A stretch of 64,000 bases of DNA. Source: DASQUK01 sp035641315 (GTDB taxonomy: Bacteria > Actinomycetota > Acidimicrobiia > Acidimicrobiales > VFJN01). The translations under genes were made by a program, and so were the position numbers. Within the stretch, counting starts at the first letter, position 1. Each line of letters starts with the position of its first letter. Positions 41,237 to 49,830 of the stretch are shown one piece after another. The notes under the pieces were generated by a model. That model saw only the letters and a program-made list of their open reading frames with translations, was not told the DNA's origin and ran no database searches. Location: the NCBI GenBank assembly GCA_035641315.1, contig DASQUK010000057.1, positions 1 through 64,000 of the forward strand, in the 5' to 3' direction.

Positions 41237-42145
41237 GTGCCGCTCCTGCGCTTCGACACGATCTCTTTCCTGTCCGACTACGGCACCACCGACGAGTTCG
41301 TGGGCGTCGTCAAGTCGGTCATCCGGTCGATCGAGCCCCGGGTCACCGTCGTCGACATCACCCACGACATCCAGCCCTACGACGTCAAGGCGGGCTCCCT
41401 CACACTGGCCCGCAGCGTGCAGTACCTCTGCCCGGGCGTGGTGCTGGCGGTGGTCGATCCCGGGGTCGGGACCGATCGCCGGGCCATCGCCATCGAGGTC
41501 GGCGGCGGCCAGTCCTACCTGGTCGGACCGGACAACGGGCTGCTCGCCGCGGCCGTCGGCATGGTCGGTGGCGCCAGCGCCGCCGTCGAGCTCACCAATC
41601 CGGAGTACCGGCTGACCTCGCCCGGACCCACCTTCGACGGGCGGGACGTCTTCGGCCCGGCCGCGGCCCACCTGTGCGCCGGCGTGCCGCTCGACGCGCT
41701 GGGCCCCCCGGTCGATCCCGTCGAGCTGGTTCCCGGGCTGGTACCGCTGCCGCGGGACGAAGAGGGGGCCATCGTGGGCGAGGTCCTCTGGGTCGACCGC
41801 TACGGCAACTGCCAGCTCAACATCGACCCGGACCAGATCGAGTCGTGGGGCGACCGGGTCCAGCTCCGGTGGACCCGGCCCACCGAGGGCACCCGGACCG
41901 CGGTGCGCGTGCGGGCCTTCGACGAGCTGGGCACGGGTCAGGTCGGGCTGGTCATCGACAGCTACGGGCTGCTGGCCGTGGCCATGAGCCGGGCGTCGGC
42001 GGCCGACACGCTGCAGATCGCGGCGGGCGACGAGCTGGCGCTGGTGCCGCTCGGCGACGAGGGCGGCGAGGTGGCCGCCGGCAACGGGGCAAACGCCGTC
42101 ACCTCCAGCCCGATCCACCTCCACCGGCGGGGCTCGCCGTCGTGA
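41237..42145 (+). CDS. SAM hydroxide adenosyltransferase (DUF62)
   Basis: 302-residue enzyme that hydrolyses S-adenosylmethionine to adenosine and methionine; fluorinase and chlorinase are relatives. 'FLSDYGTTDEFVGVVKSVI', 'VVDITHDIQPYDVKAG' and 'LAVVDPGVGTDRRAIAIEV' form the conserved N-terminal domain with the Asp/Arg/His set typical of the hydrolases. The C-terminal beta domain has 'WVDRYGNCQLNI' and 'DSYGLLAVAMSRASAAD'. GTG start. A tiny membrane ORF overlaps its stop. Confidence 0.93.
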   Translation: MPLLRFDTISFLSDYGTTDEFVGVVKSVIRSIEPRVTVVDITHDIQPYDVKAGSLTLARSVQYLCPGVVLAVVDPGVGTDRRAIAIEVGGGQSYLVGPDNGLLAAAVGMVGGASAAVELTNPEYRLTSPGPTFDGRDVFGPAAAHLCAGVPLDALGPPVDPVELVPGLVPLPRDEEGAIVGEVLWVDRYGNCQLNIDPDQIESWGDRVQLRWTRPTEGTRTAVRVRAFDELGTGQVGLVIDSYGLLAVAMSRASAADTLQIAAGDELALVPLGDEGGEVAAGNGANAVTSSPIHLHRRGSPS

Positions 42146-42231
42146 GGCCCGGCACGACCATCGTCCTCGCCGTGCTGCTGGCGCTCATCCTCGGGGCGTC
42201 GGCGATCCAGCTACTGTTCCTGGCGCGCTAG
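42142..42231 (+). CDS. 29-residue single-helix membrane peptide
   Basis: GTG 42142 overlaps the stop of the SAM hydrolase gene (GTGA). It encodes one hydrophobic helix between short charged ends (RPGTTIVLAVLLALILGAS...FLAR), ending at TAG 42229-42231. Coupled translation and a clean transmembrane profile support a real peptide. No family is recognised. Confidence 0.55.
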   Translation: MRPGTTIVLAVLLALILGASAIQLLFLAR

Positions 42232-42274
42232 GGGCGCTGACGATGCCCAGGCGGCCACCAGGGGAGACGGGGAC

Positions 42275-43729
42275 GTGAACCTCGCCGCGGCGATCGAAGC
42301 CCACCCTGCGGACGCGCCGGCGCTGGTGAGCGGCGGCGAGGTGACCAGCTACGGCCAGCTGCGCTCGCAGGTGGCACAGGTCCGCGGCGCGCTGGTCGCC
42401 CGGGGCGTGGCGCCCGGTGACCGGATCGCCATCGTGGCCCCCAACGGCCGGCCCTTCGTGGCCGCGTACCTCGGGGTGCTAGGGGTCGGCGCCGTGGCGG
42501 TGCCGCTCAACCCGCTCAGCCCGCCGCCCGAGCTGGAACGTGAGCTGGGCATGGTGGACGCCCGGCTGACCCTCGCGGATCGCGTTGGCGGCGGCCCGGC
42601 GTTGGGCGAGGTCGTCGCGATCGCCGACATCGCCGACCTGCTGGGCGCCGAGCCGGCACCGTTGGTGGACCGAGCCGACGACGACGCGGCCGTGCTGCTG
42701 TTCACCAGCGGCACGGCGGGGCTGCCACGGGCGGCCATGCTGACGCACGGCAACCTCCGGGCCAACATCGAGCAGGTCCGTGCGGGTCCGGGCGGTGGGG
42801 CGACGACGCCCGACGACGTGGCTCTGGGTGTCATCCCCCTGTTCCACATCTTCGGGCTCAACGCCGTGCTGGGCTTGGCCCTGACCGTCGGCAGCTCGGT
42901 GGTACTGGTCGACCGCTTCGATCCCACGGCCACCCTCGACCTGATCGCCGAGCACAAGGTCACGGTGGTCTCGGGCGTCCCCACCATGTGGCGGGCCTGG
43001 GCCGAGCTGCCGCCCGCGAGCGGCGACGCCGACGCCAACCCCATGGCCAGCGTGAGGCTGGCCGTGTCGGGGGCGGCGCCCCTCGACCCCGCCGTCCGCC
43101 GTGCTGTCGCCGCCCGCTACGGGGTCGAGCTGGCCGAGGGCTACGGGCTGACCGAGGCGTCGCCGGTGGTCACCAGCGGCGCCGGCCTCGACGCCCCCGA
43201 CGGCAGCATCGGCGTGCCGCTCCCCGGACTGCGGGTGCGCCTCATCGACCGCTTCGGCGAGGACGCCCTGATCGGCGACCCCGGGGAGATCTGGGTCCAC
43301 GGTCCCAACGTGTTCGCCGGTTACTGGAACGACGCCGAGGCGACCCGCGTCGCGCTGACCGAGGACGGCTGGCTGCGGACCGGAGACCTGGCGGTGGTCG
43401 ACGACGACGGCTTCCTGCGCCTGGTCGACCGGGCCAAGGACGTCATCATCGTGTCGGGTTTCAACGTGGTGCCGGCGGAGGTCGAGGCGGTGCTGGTGCG
43501 GCACCCCGACATCGCCGAGGCCGCGGTCGTCGGCGTGCCGCATCCCCACACCGGAGAGGCGGTGAAGGCGTTCGTCGTGCCGGTCCCGGGGGCCACCATC
43601 GAGGGAGGTGCAGTCGTGGAGTACACGTCGCGCCACCTCGCCCGGTACAAGTGCCCCTCGACGGTGGCCGTCGTCGACCGACTGCCGCACGGACTCACCG
43701 GCAAGCTGCTGCGTCGGGAGTTGCGCTGA
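42275..43729 (+). CDS. Acyl-CoA synthetase/AMP-dependent ligase
   Basis: 484-residue ANL-family ligase activating a carboxylic acid as acyl-AMP, then acyl-CoA. P-loop 'LLFTSGTAGLPRAAMLTHGN' (A3), 'EGYGLTEASPVVTSG' (A5), 'DGWLRTGDLAVVDDDGFLRLVDRAKDVIIVSGFNV' (A7-A8) and the C-terminal catalytic Lys in 'LPHGLTGKLLRRELR' (A10) are present. Substrate not assignable; medium- or long-chain fatty acid most likely. GTG start 42275. Confidence 0.92.
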   Translation: MNLAAAIEAHPADAPALVSGGEVTSYGQLRSQVAQVRGALVARGVAPGDRIAIVAPNGRPFVAAYLGVLGVGAVAVPLNPLSPPPELERELGMVDARLTLADRVGGGPALGEVVAIADIADLLGAEPAPLVDRADDDAAVLLFTSGTAGLPRAAMLTHGNLRANIEQVRAGPGGGATTPDDVALGVIPLFHIFGLNAVLGLALTVGSSVVLVDRFDPTATLDLIAEHKVTVVSGVPTMWRAWAELPPASGDADANPMASVRLAVSGAAPLDPAVRRAVAARYGVELAEGYGLTEASPVVTSGAGLDAPDGSIGVPLPGLRVRLIDRFGEDALIGDPGEIWVHGPNVFAGYWNDAEATRVALTEDGWLRTGDLAVVDDDGFLRLVDRAKDVIIVSGFNVVPAEVEAVLVRHPDIAEAAVVGVPHPHTGEAVKAFVVPVPGATIEGGAVVEYTSRHLARYKCPSTVAVVDRLPHGLTGKLLRRELR

Positions 43730-43764
43730 GGGCGAGGCGCAGGACAGATGCCACACGCACACCC

Positions 43765-43782
43765 TTGTGAGCGCGTGAACAA
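43765..43782. promoter_or_regulatory. Rex operator (ROP)-like site
   Basis: TTGTGAGCGCGTGAACAA matches the Rex consensus TTGTGAACGCGTTCACAA at 15 of 18 positions. It ends 21 bases before the rex ATG. It implies that Rex represses its own gene and the heme genes behind it when NADH/NAD+ is low. Confidence 0.75.
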
Positions 43783-43803
43783 GCGGCGATAGGCTGCCGG
43801 CCG

Positions 43804-44565
43804 ATGGCGAGTGGTGGCAAGCGGCAGGCGCGCAAGATCCCCGAAGCCACCGTCAGCCGCCTCCCGCTCTACCTCCGCAGCCTCCTCGAGGTCGCCGACG
43901 AGGGCATGCCGACCATCTCGTCGGAACGGCTGGCCGAGATGTCCGGCGTGAACGCCGCCAAGGTGCGCAAGGACCTCAGCTACCTCGGCAGCTACGGCAC
44001 CCGCGGCGTCGGCTACGACGTCGAGTACCTGCTGTTCCAGATGAGCCGCGAGCTCGGCCTCACCCACGACTGGCACGTCGTGATCGCCGGCGTCGGCAAC
44101 CTCGGGCACGCGCTCGCCAACTACGCCGGGTTCCACGAGCGGGGCTTTCCCGTGGCCGCCCTCGTCGACGCCGACCCGCGGGTCATCGGCACCGAGGTCA
44201 ACGGCATCGCCGTGCGGCACATCGACGACCTGCCGGCCATCGCCGCCCGACAGGAGATCGCCATCGGCATCATCGCCACGCCCGCCAGTGCCGCCCAAGA
44301 GGTGGCCGACCGCATGATCGCAGCCGGCGTCAGCTCCATCCTCAACTTTGCGCCGACGATCCTGTCGGTGCCGCCCGAGGTGTCGCTCCGCAAGGTCGAC
44401 CTGGCGGTGGAGCTGCAGATCCTGAGCTTCTACCAGCAGCGCAAGGTCGCAGCCGAGCGCGTCGCACCGCCCCGAGACATGCCTTCCGCTCCGACGGCCG
44501 CTCGGGCCGGGGGAGCGGGCGACGTGCCCGCCGGCGAGGCGGCCGTCGCTCGGCCCGGGAGCTGA
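43804..44565 (+). CDS. rex: Redox-sensing transcriptional repressor Rex
   Basis: 253-residue NADH sensor. The N-terminal winged helix ('IPEATVSRLPLYLRSLLEV...SSERLAEMSGVNAAKVRKDLSYLGSYGTRGVGYDVEYLL') leads to a Rossmann domain 'WHVVIAGVGNLGHALANY...FPVAALVDADPRVIG' and a C-terminal swap helix 'DLAVELQILSFYQQRK'. The last about 30 residues (MPSAPTAARAGGAGDV...) are encoded by repeat copy E. First gene of the rex-hem operon. Confidence 0.95.
   Translation: MASGGKRQARKIPEATVSRLPLYLRSLLEVADEGMPTISSERLAEMSGVNAAKVRKDLSYLGSYGTRGVGYDVEYLLFQMSRELGLTHDWHVVIAGVGNLGHALANYAGFHERGFPVAALVDADPRVIGTEVNGIAVRHIDDLPAIAARQEIAIGIIATPASAAQEVADRMIAAGVSSILNFAPTILSVPPEVSLRKVDLAVELQILSFYQQRKVAAERVAPPRDMPSAPTAARAGGAGDVPAGEAAVARPGS
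44478..44526 (+). repeat. Dispersed palindromic repeat, copy E, inside the rex 3' end
   Basis: 49-base type II unit, CATGCCTTCCGCTCC to GGAGCGGGCGACGTG, with core GGCCGCTCGGGCC. The flanks match copy C (25061-25109, other strand) but the core is inverted. It is translated as the Rex C-terminal extension. Confidence 0.8.
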
Positions 44566-44580
44566 CCCGCCGGTTCAGCC

Positions 44581-45213
44581 ATGCCGGTCGAGCACCCCCT
44601 CTATCCCGTCAACCTGGTGGTCGACGGGCGGCGGTGCCTCGTGGTCGGTGGCGGGCCGGTCGCGCTGCAGAAGGTGCGTGGACTGGTAGAGGCCGGAGCC
44701 CGGGTGACTGTGGTGGCGCCTCAGGTCGACACCGCCATCCGCGAGCTGGCCGACGTCGCCGAGGCCCGGCCCTACCGGCGGGGCGAGGTCGCCGACTACC
44801 GGCTGGTGGTGGCGGCCACCGGCGATCAGGCGGTCAACCAGCAGGTGTACGCCGACGCCGAGGCAGCGGGGGTGTGGATCAACAGCGCCGACGATCCCGA
44901 CCGCTGCACGGTGACGCTGCCGGCGAAGCTCCGCCAGGGACGGCTGACCGTGACCGTGTCCACGGCGGGGTACAGCCCGGCCGTCGCCGCCTGGCTCCGC
45001 GACCGCCTGGCCGACGAGCTCGGACCGGAATACGACCAGCTCATCGGGCTGTTGAGCGAGGAGCGCGATCGCGTCCAGAGTGAGGGTCGATCACCTCAGG
45101 ACCTGGATTGGCGATCGGCGCTCGATTCGGGAATTCTGGAACTGATCCGGGCCGGCCGGCTCGATGCTGCAAGGGAGCGCCTGCGCGCGTGTCTGTCGTC
45201 GTCATCGGACTGA
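44581..45213 (+). CDS. Precorrin-2 dehydrogenase/sirohydrochlorin ferrochelatase (Met8/CysG-N type)
   Basis: 210-residue enzyme of siroheme synthesis. 'RCLVVGGGPVALQKVRGLVEAGARVTVVAP' binds NAD. 'VWINSADDPDRCTVTLPAKLRQGRLTVTVSTAGYSPAVAAWLRDRL' contains the catalytic Asp and the typical Ser/Gly stretch. It lies in the heme operon and supplies the siroheme branch with the CobA domain of the hemD fusion. It overlaps hemA by 25 bases. Confidence 0.9.
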   Translation: MPVEHPLYPVNLVVDGRRCLVVGGGPVALQKVRGLVEAGARVTVVAPQVDTAIRELADVAEARPYRRGEVADYRLVVAATGDQAVNQQVYADAEAAGVWINSADDPDRCTVTLPAKLRQGRLTVTVSTAGYSPAVAAWLRDRLADELGPEYDQLIGLLSEERDRVQSEGRSPQDLDWRSALDSGILELIRAGRLDAARERLRACLSSSSD

Positions 45214-46454
45214 ACCACCGCACCGCACCGCTCGAGCTGCTCGAACGGATGAGCGTGGCCGACGGCCAGCTCCCCAAGGCCCTCCACGACCTCCGCACCC
45301 GCGAGCACATCAGCGAGGCGCTGGTGCTCTCCACCTGCAACCGCACCGAGGTCTACGCCGTGGCCGAGCGGTTCCATGGCGCCTACAGCGACATCCGCAG
45401 CTTCCTGGCGGAGCATTCGTTCCTCCCACCCGAGGACTTCTCCGACCATCTCTACGTCCACTACGACTCGGCCGCCGCGGCCCACCTGTTCTCGGTGACG
45501 GCCGGGCTGGACTCGGCGGTGCTGGGCGAGACCGAGATCCAGGGCCAGGTCAAGGTGGCGTGGGAGCGGGCGAGGGCCGAGGGCGCCGCCGGGCCGGCGC
45601 TCAACCTGCTGCTCCGTCACGCGCTGGCCGGGGGGAAGCGGGCCCGCACCGAGACCGCCATCGGCCGCAACATCGCCTCGGTGTCCCAGGCGGCGGTGGC
45701 GATGGCCGGCGAGCGGTTGGGCGGCCTCGCCGGCAAGACCGTGCTGGTGCTGGGTGCGGGCGACATGGGTGAGGGCATGGCCGTCGGTCTGGCCGGCGCC
45801 GGCGTGGCCGGCGTCCTGGTCGCCAACCGCACGCAGGCCAAGGCCATGGCGTTGGCCAGCCGCATCGGTGGCCAGCCGGTGGCTCTGGTCGACGTACCGG
45901 ACCGCGTGGCCGATGTCGACCTGCTGCTGACGTCGACGGGATCGCAGGCGCCGATCATCGAGCGCCCCGACCTCGAGCCGGTGATGGCGGGGCGGTCGCA
46001 GCGGCCGCTGCTGATCGTGGACATCGCCGTGCCGCGTGACGTCGACCCGGCCGTGGCCGACATCGATGGCGTCACCCTGCTCGACATGGACGACATTCGC
46101 CGCTTCGCCGCCGCCGGGGTGGTGGAACGACGCCGCGAGGTGGCCGCGGTCGAGGCGATCCTGAACGACGAGCTCGAGCGTTACCTCATGGCCACGTCGG
46201 CCCGCGAGGTGGCACCGATGATCGTGGCGCTGCGGGAACGGGCCGAGGCGGTGCGCCAAGCCGAGGTCGAGCGTTTCCGGGCGCGCCTCGACACCCTTGA
46301 CCCCGGCCAGGCCGAGCTGGTGGACGCAGTCACCAAGGGCCTCGTGTCCAAGCTGCTGCACGAGCCGACGGTCGTCCTCAAGGACGCCGCCGGGAGCCCC
46401 CGGGGTGACCGCCTCGTCGCCGCCCTGCGCGAGCTCTTCGAGATAGAGGGTTAG
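45189..46454 (+). CDS. hemA: Glutamyl-tRNA reductase
   Basis: First committed step of C5-pathway tetrapyrrole synthesis, reducing Glu-tRNA to glutamate-1-semialdehyde. The 421 residues show 'VIGLNHRTAPLELLERM', the catalytic Cys in 'LSTCNRTEVYA' (about 50), 'LGETEIQGQVK', NADP fold 'KTVLVLGAGDMGEGMAVGL' and the dimerisation tail 'DAVTKGLVSKLLHEPTVVLKD'. GTG 45189. It works with tRNA-Glu and HemL. Confidence 0.96.
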   Translation: MSVVVIGLNHRTAPLELLERMSVADGQLPKALHDLRTREHISEALVLSTCNRTEVYAVAERFHGAYSDIRSFLAEHSFLPPEDFSDHLYVHYDSAAAAHLFSVTAGLDSAVLGETEIQGQVKVAWERARAEGAAGPALNLLLRHALAGGKRARTETAIGRNIASVSQAAVAMAGERLGGLAGKTVLVLGAGDMGEGMAVGLAGAGVAGVLVANRTQAKAMALASRIGGQPVALVDVPDRVADVDLLLTSTGSQAPIIERPDLEPVMAGRSQRPLLIVDIAVPRDVDPAVADIDGVTLLDMDDIRRFAAAGVVERRREVAAVEAILNDELERYLMATSAREVAPMIVALRERAEAVRQAEVERFRARLDTLDPGQAELVDAVTKGLVSKLLHEPTVVLKDAAGSPRGDRLVAALRELFEIEG

Positions 46455-46460
46455 GCGCCC

Positions 46461-47369
46461 GTGACGAAGCTCCGGGTCGCGACCCGGGGCTCGGCGCTGG
46501 CCCGCTGGCAGGCCGACCACGTGGCCGTCCTGTTGCAGAAGGCCGAGCCCGGCCTCCAGGTCGAGCCGGTGGTGGTCGAGACCAGCGGCGACCGCCGGCG
46601 GGACGTCCCCATCTGGCAGCTGGGCGGCAAGGGCATCTTCGTCAAGGAGGTGCAGGCGGCAGTCCTCGAGGGGCGGGCGGACCTCGCCGTCCACTCCGCC
46701 AAGGACCTGCCCTCGACCACCCCCGACGGACTGGTGATCGGCGCGGTGCCGGAGCGGGCCGATGCGCGTGACGCCTTGGTGGGCGCCCCGCTTGCCACGC
46801 TTCGGACCGGCGCGGTGGTCGCCAGCGGGTCGCTGCGCCGGCGGGCCCAGCTCTCCCGCGCCCGACCTGACCTGCGGTTCGAGGGCCTGCGGGGCAACAT
46901 GGCGACTCGGCTGGCCCGGGTCGAGGACCCCGACATCGACGCCGTGGTGGTGGCCGCCGCGGCGCTCGACCGGCTGGGCCTCGCCGACCGGATCGCCGAG
47001 CGCCTGGACCCCGACGTGGTGCTGCCCCAGGTGGGGCAGGGGGCGCTGGCGGTGGAGTGCCGCGCCGACGACACCGAACGCCGCGGCCTGCTCGACCGGA
47101 TCGAGCACACCCCGAGCCGCCGGGCCGTCGACGCCGAGCGGGGGTTCCTCGCCGAGCTGGGCGGCGACTGCTCGGTGCCGGCCGCCGCGCACGCCACGCT
47201 GGCGGGGGACCGGTTGCGGATCCGGGGCCTGGTCGCCTCGCCCGATGGCGCAACGGTGGTGTGCCACGAGCTGGCGGGGCCGGCGTCGTCAGGCCCGGCG
47301 CTCGGGCGGTCGGTGGCCCGCCAGCTGCTCGACGACCAGGGCGGCGCCGCCCTCCTGGGCCGGACGTGA
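46461..47369 (+). CDS. hemC: Hydroxymethylbilane synthase (porphobilinogen deaminase)
   Basis: Polymerises four porphobilinogens. The 302 residues begin 'KLRVATRGSALARWQADHVAVLL' and contain 'ADLAVHSAKDLPSTTPDGLVIGAVPERADARDAL' (catalytic Asp region). The dipyrromethane-binding Cys is in 'LGGDCSVPAAAHA'. Seven bases after hemA; GTG start. Confidence 0.96.
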   Translation: MTKLRVATRGSALARWQADHVAVLLQKAEPGLQVEPVVVETSGDRRRDVPIWQLGGKGIFVKEVQAAVLEGRADLAVHSAKDLPSTTPDGLVIGAVPERADARDALVGAPLATLRTGAVVASGSLRRRAQLSRARPDLRFEGLRGNMATRLARVEDPDIDAVVVAAAALDRLGLADRIAERLDPDVVLPQVGQGALAVECRADDTERRGLLDRIEHTPSRRAVDAERGFLAELGGDCSVPAAAHATLAGDRLRIRGLVASPDGATVVCHELAGPASSGPALGRSVARQLLDDQGGAALLGRT

Positions 47370-47386
47370 CCCGCCCGTGACCCCGC

Positions 47387-47436
47387 GTTCTCGCGCCTGG
47401 AATGGTCGCCAGGGCGGCCGATTCTGGCGCGAGAAC
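47387..47436. repeat. 11-bp perfect inverted repeat between hemC and hemD
   Basis: GTTCTCGCGCC (47387-47397) is exactly inverted at 47426-47436 with a 28-base spacer containing GTCGCCAGGGCGG. It lies inside the operon and could act as an RNA stem affecting hemD expression. Confidence 0.7.
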
Positions 47437-47452
47437 ACGTAGGTTCCGCGCA

Positions 47453-48976
47453 GTGACCGTCCACCTCGTCGGCGCCGGGCCGGGCGACCCGGGACTGCTC
47501 ACCGTGCGCGCACTGGAGCTGCTGCGCCGGGCCGACGTCGTGGTCTACGACCGGCTGTCTCAGGAGTCGCTGCTCGACCTGGCCCCCGAGAGCGCCGAGC
47601 GCATCGACGTCGGCAAGGCGCCGGGGCACGTGCGGCTGTCGCAGGTCGAGATCAACGACCTGCTGATCGAGCGGGGCCGGGGGGGCGAGACGGTGGTACG
47701 GCTCAAGGGCGGCGACCCGTTCGTGTTCGCCCGGGGCGGCGAGGAGGCGGCCGCCCTGCACGACGCGGGAGTGCCGTTCGAGGTCGTGCCCGGCATCACC
47801 GCGGCCATCGCGGTGCCGGCCTACGCCGGCATCCCGGTGACGCTGCGGCACTCGTCGACCAGCGTCACCATCGTCACCGGCCACGAGGAGCCGGCGGCGG
47901 GCGACCACGGCACCGTCGACTGGGACGCCGTGGCCCGGGTCGGCGGCACGATCGTGGTCCTCATGGGCGTGGCCCGCATCGGGCGGATCGCCGCCGAGCT
48001 GATGGCCGCCGGCCGGTCGCCCGAGACGCCGGTGGCGGCGGTCCAGTGGGGCACCCGGCCAGAGCAGCGCACGGTGCGGGCGACGCTGGCGACCATCGCC
48101 GACCAGTCCCTGGGCACACCGTCGACCATCGTGATCGGTGATGTCGCCGCCTCCGACCTGGCCTGGTTCGAGAGCCGGCCTCTGTTCGGGCGGCGGGTCG
48201 TCGTGACCCGGGCCCGCGAACAGGCGAGCGAGCTGGTGGCGCGACTGCGTGCGCAGGGTGCGGCCACGGTCGAGGTGCCGGCGATCGAGATCCGGGATCC
48301 GGCCGACGCTGGTGCGGCCCTGGCCGCCGCCGTGGACCGGCTCGGCGATTACGACTGGGTGGTGCTGACGTCGCCCAACGGCGCGCGCCGGCTGCTCGAC
48401 GCCGTGCGGGCCGCCGGACGCGACGCCCGGGCCTTCGCCGGCGCCCGGCTGGCGGCGATCGGCCCCGGCACCGCCGAGGCGCTGGCCGCCGGGAACCTCG
48501 CCGTCGACTTGGTGCCGCCGCGGTTCGTCGCCGAGTCCCTACTGGAGGCGTTCCCAGATCCTCCCGGCCGACCGCCGGGACGGCAGGGACGGGTGCTGCT
48601 GGTGCGGGCCGCCGTGGCGCGGGACGTCCTCCCCGCAGGTCTGCAGGAACGCGGCTGGGACGTCGAGGTGGTCGAGGCCTACCGCAGCGAGCAGGCGGCC
48701 CTGACCGACCAACAGGCGGCGGCGGTCGCCGTGGCGGACGTGGTGACGTTCACGTCGTCGTCGACGGTCACCAACTTCGTGACGGCCATGGGCGATCGGC
48801 CGATCCCGCCGGTGGTGGCGGCCATCGGGCCGGTCACCGCCGCGACGGCGCGCGAGCACGGGCTGGCGGTCGACGTCGAGGCCGAGGTCCACACGATCGA
48901 CGGGCTGGTGGATGCATTGATCGAATGGGCCGCCAAGCACCCCCGACCCGCCAGCGAGGATGCCGCCGGTGGGTGA
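47453..48976 (+). CDS. Fused uroporphyrinogen-III C-methyltransferase and uroporphyrinogen-III synthase
   Basis: 507-residue bifunctional enzyme. Residues 1-240 are the SAM-dependent CobA/SUMT domain ('VHLVGAGPGDPGLLTVRALELLRRADVVVYD', 'VVRLKGGDPFVFARGGEEA', 'GVPFEVVPGITAAIAVPAYAGIPVT'). Residues about 245-500 are HemD ('GRRVVVTRAREQASELVARLRAQGA', 'WVVLTSPNGARRLLDAV', 'VVTFTSSSTVTNFV'). It stands at the branch between heme and siroheme, matching its Met8-like neighbour. GTG start. Confidence 0.95.
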   Translation: MTVHLVGAGPGDPGLLTVRALELLRRADVVVYDRLSQESLLDLAPESAERIDVGKAPGHVRLSQVEINDLLIERGRGGETVVRLKGGDPFVFARGGEEAAALHDAGVPFEVVPGITAAIAVPAYAGIPVTLRHSSTSVTIVTGHEEPAAGDHGTVDWDAVARVGGTIVVLMGVARIGRIAAELMAAGRSPETPVAAVQWGTRPEQRTVRATLATIADQSLGTPSTIVIGDVAASDLAWFESRPLFGRRVVVTRAREQASELVARLRAQGAATVEVPAIEIRDPADAGAALAAAVDRLGDYDWVVLTSPNGARRLLDAVRAAGRDARAFAGARLAAIGPGTAEALAAGNLAVDLVPPRFVAESLLEAFPDPPGRPPGRQGRVLLVRAAVARDVLPAGLQERGWDVEVVEAYRSEQAALTDQQAAAVAVADVVTFTSSSTVTNFVTAMGDRPIPPVVAAIGPVTAATAREHGLAVDVEAEVHTIDGLVDALIEWAAKHPRPASEDAAGG

Positions 48977-49793
48977 TCTGGCTGAGGCTGCGCCGACAGG
49001 CGCAGCCTCGGGCCCGAGCGGCCCGGCGCGAAGCGCCAAGAGCGGAAGGTACAGCGTCGAAGCCCGAGCGGCCCGCTGCGAAGCAGCAAGAGCGGGAGCC
49101 GCGCCGCGTGGAGTCGGCGCGGGCTCGCGCCGGCTCGCAGCCTTGGTCTTCGATTTCGACGGCCTCGTCCTCGACACCGAGACCTGCACCTACGAGACAA
49201 CGGCGGCGATCTTCGCGGAGCACGGCGAGACCCTGGACGGGGACTGGTGGCACACGATCCTGGGTACGGCCGACCATCCGCACTGGACCGAGGTGCTGGC
49301 CGAGCGGCTGGGTCGGCCCGTGGATCGTGAAGCGCTCGTCGCGCAGCGGGAGGCCCGCCGGCTGAAGCTCCTGCGGGAGCTGCCGCCCTGCGCCGGCGTG
49401 GTCGACCTGCTCGACGAGGCCGAGGGCTGCGGCGTACCGACCGCGGTGGCGTCCTCGTCCCGCCTCGACTGGGTCGGCGGTCACCTCCACCGGCTGGGCC
49501 TGCGGCGGTACTTCGATGCGGTGGTCACCCGCGAGGACGTCGGCGACGACGCGGCCCGCACCAAGCCGGCCCCCGACCTGTTCCTGGCGGCGGCCGAGCG
49601 GCTCGGGGCCGAGCCCGCCCGCTGCGTGGCGCTCGAGGACTCGCCCAACGGTGTTGCCGCCGCCCACGTCGCCGGCATGGTCGTAGTCGCCGTGCCGGGG
49701 CCGATGACGGCCGGCCTCGACTTCTCCCTTGCCGACCTGGTGGTGCCGTCGCTGCTCGAAGTCGACGTGGAGGGACTGGCCGCGATCGTCTAG
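48960..49793 (+). CDS. HAD-superfamily hydrolase (subfamily IA)
   Basis: Phosphatase or phosphomutase-like enzyme. The nucleophile motif 'LVFDFDGLVLDTE', motif II in 'TAVASSSRLDWVGGHL' and motifs III/IV in 'TKPAPDLFLAAAERL...CVALEDSPNGVAAAHVAGM' are present. The frame is open from ATG 48960 (277 codons), but the first about 60 residues are encoded by a hairpin and repeat copy F, and homology begins at about residue 61. An internal TTG at 49144 ('LVFDFDG') may be the real start. Substrate unknown; it follows the heme genes. Confidence 0.85.
   Translation: MPPVGDLAEAAPTGAASGPSGPARSAKSGRYSVEARAARCEAARAGAAPRGVGAGSRRLAALVFDFDGLVLDTETCTYETTAAIFAEHGETLDGDWWHTILGTADHPHWTEVLAERLGRPVDREALVAQREARRLKLLRELPPCAGVVDLLDEAEGCGVPTAVASSSRLDWVGGHLHRLGLRRYFDAVVTREDVGDDAARTKPAPDLFLAAAERLGAEPARCVALEDSPNGVAAAHVAGMVVVAVPGPMTAGLDFSLADLVVPSLLEVDVEGLAAIV
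48984..49009. terminator. Hairpin after the hemD fusion gene
   Basis: GAGGCTGCGCC and GGCGCAGCCTC form an 11-base perfect stem with loop GACA, just past the stop at 48976. No T-run follows, so it may be a weak terminator; it would act within the 5' part of the HAD frame. Confidence 0.55.
49011..49097 (-). repeat. Dispersed palindromic repeat, copy F (two hairpin units in tandem)
   Basis: Read on the minus strand, the unit at 49062-49097 has stem GCTGC-TTC-GCAGC and the unit at 49011-49045 has stem GGCGC-TTC-GCGCC. Both are followed by GGGCCGCTCGGGC. The spacer TTCGACGCT is shared with copy D. It lies in the 5' part of the HAD frame. Confidence 0.85.
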
Positions 49794-49830
49794 CGGGGCG
49801 GCGACCGGCCGGGCGCCCGCGGCGGTAGTC

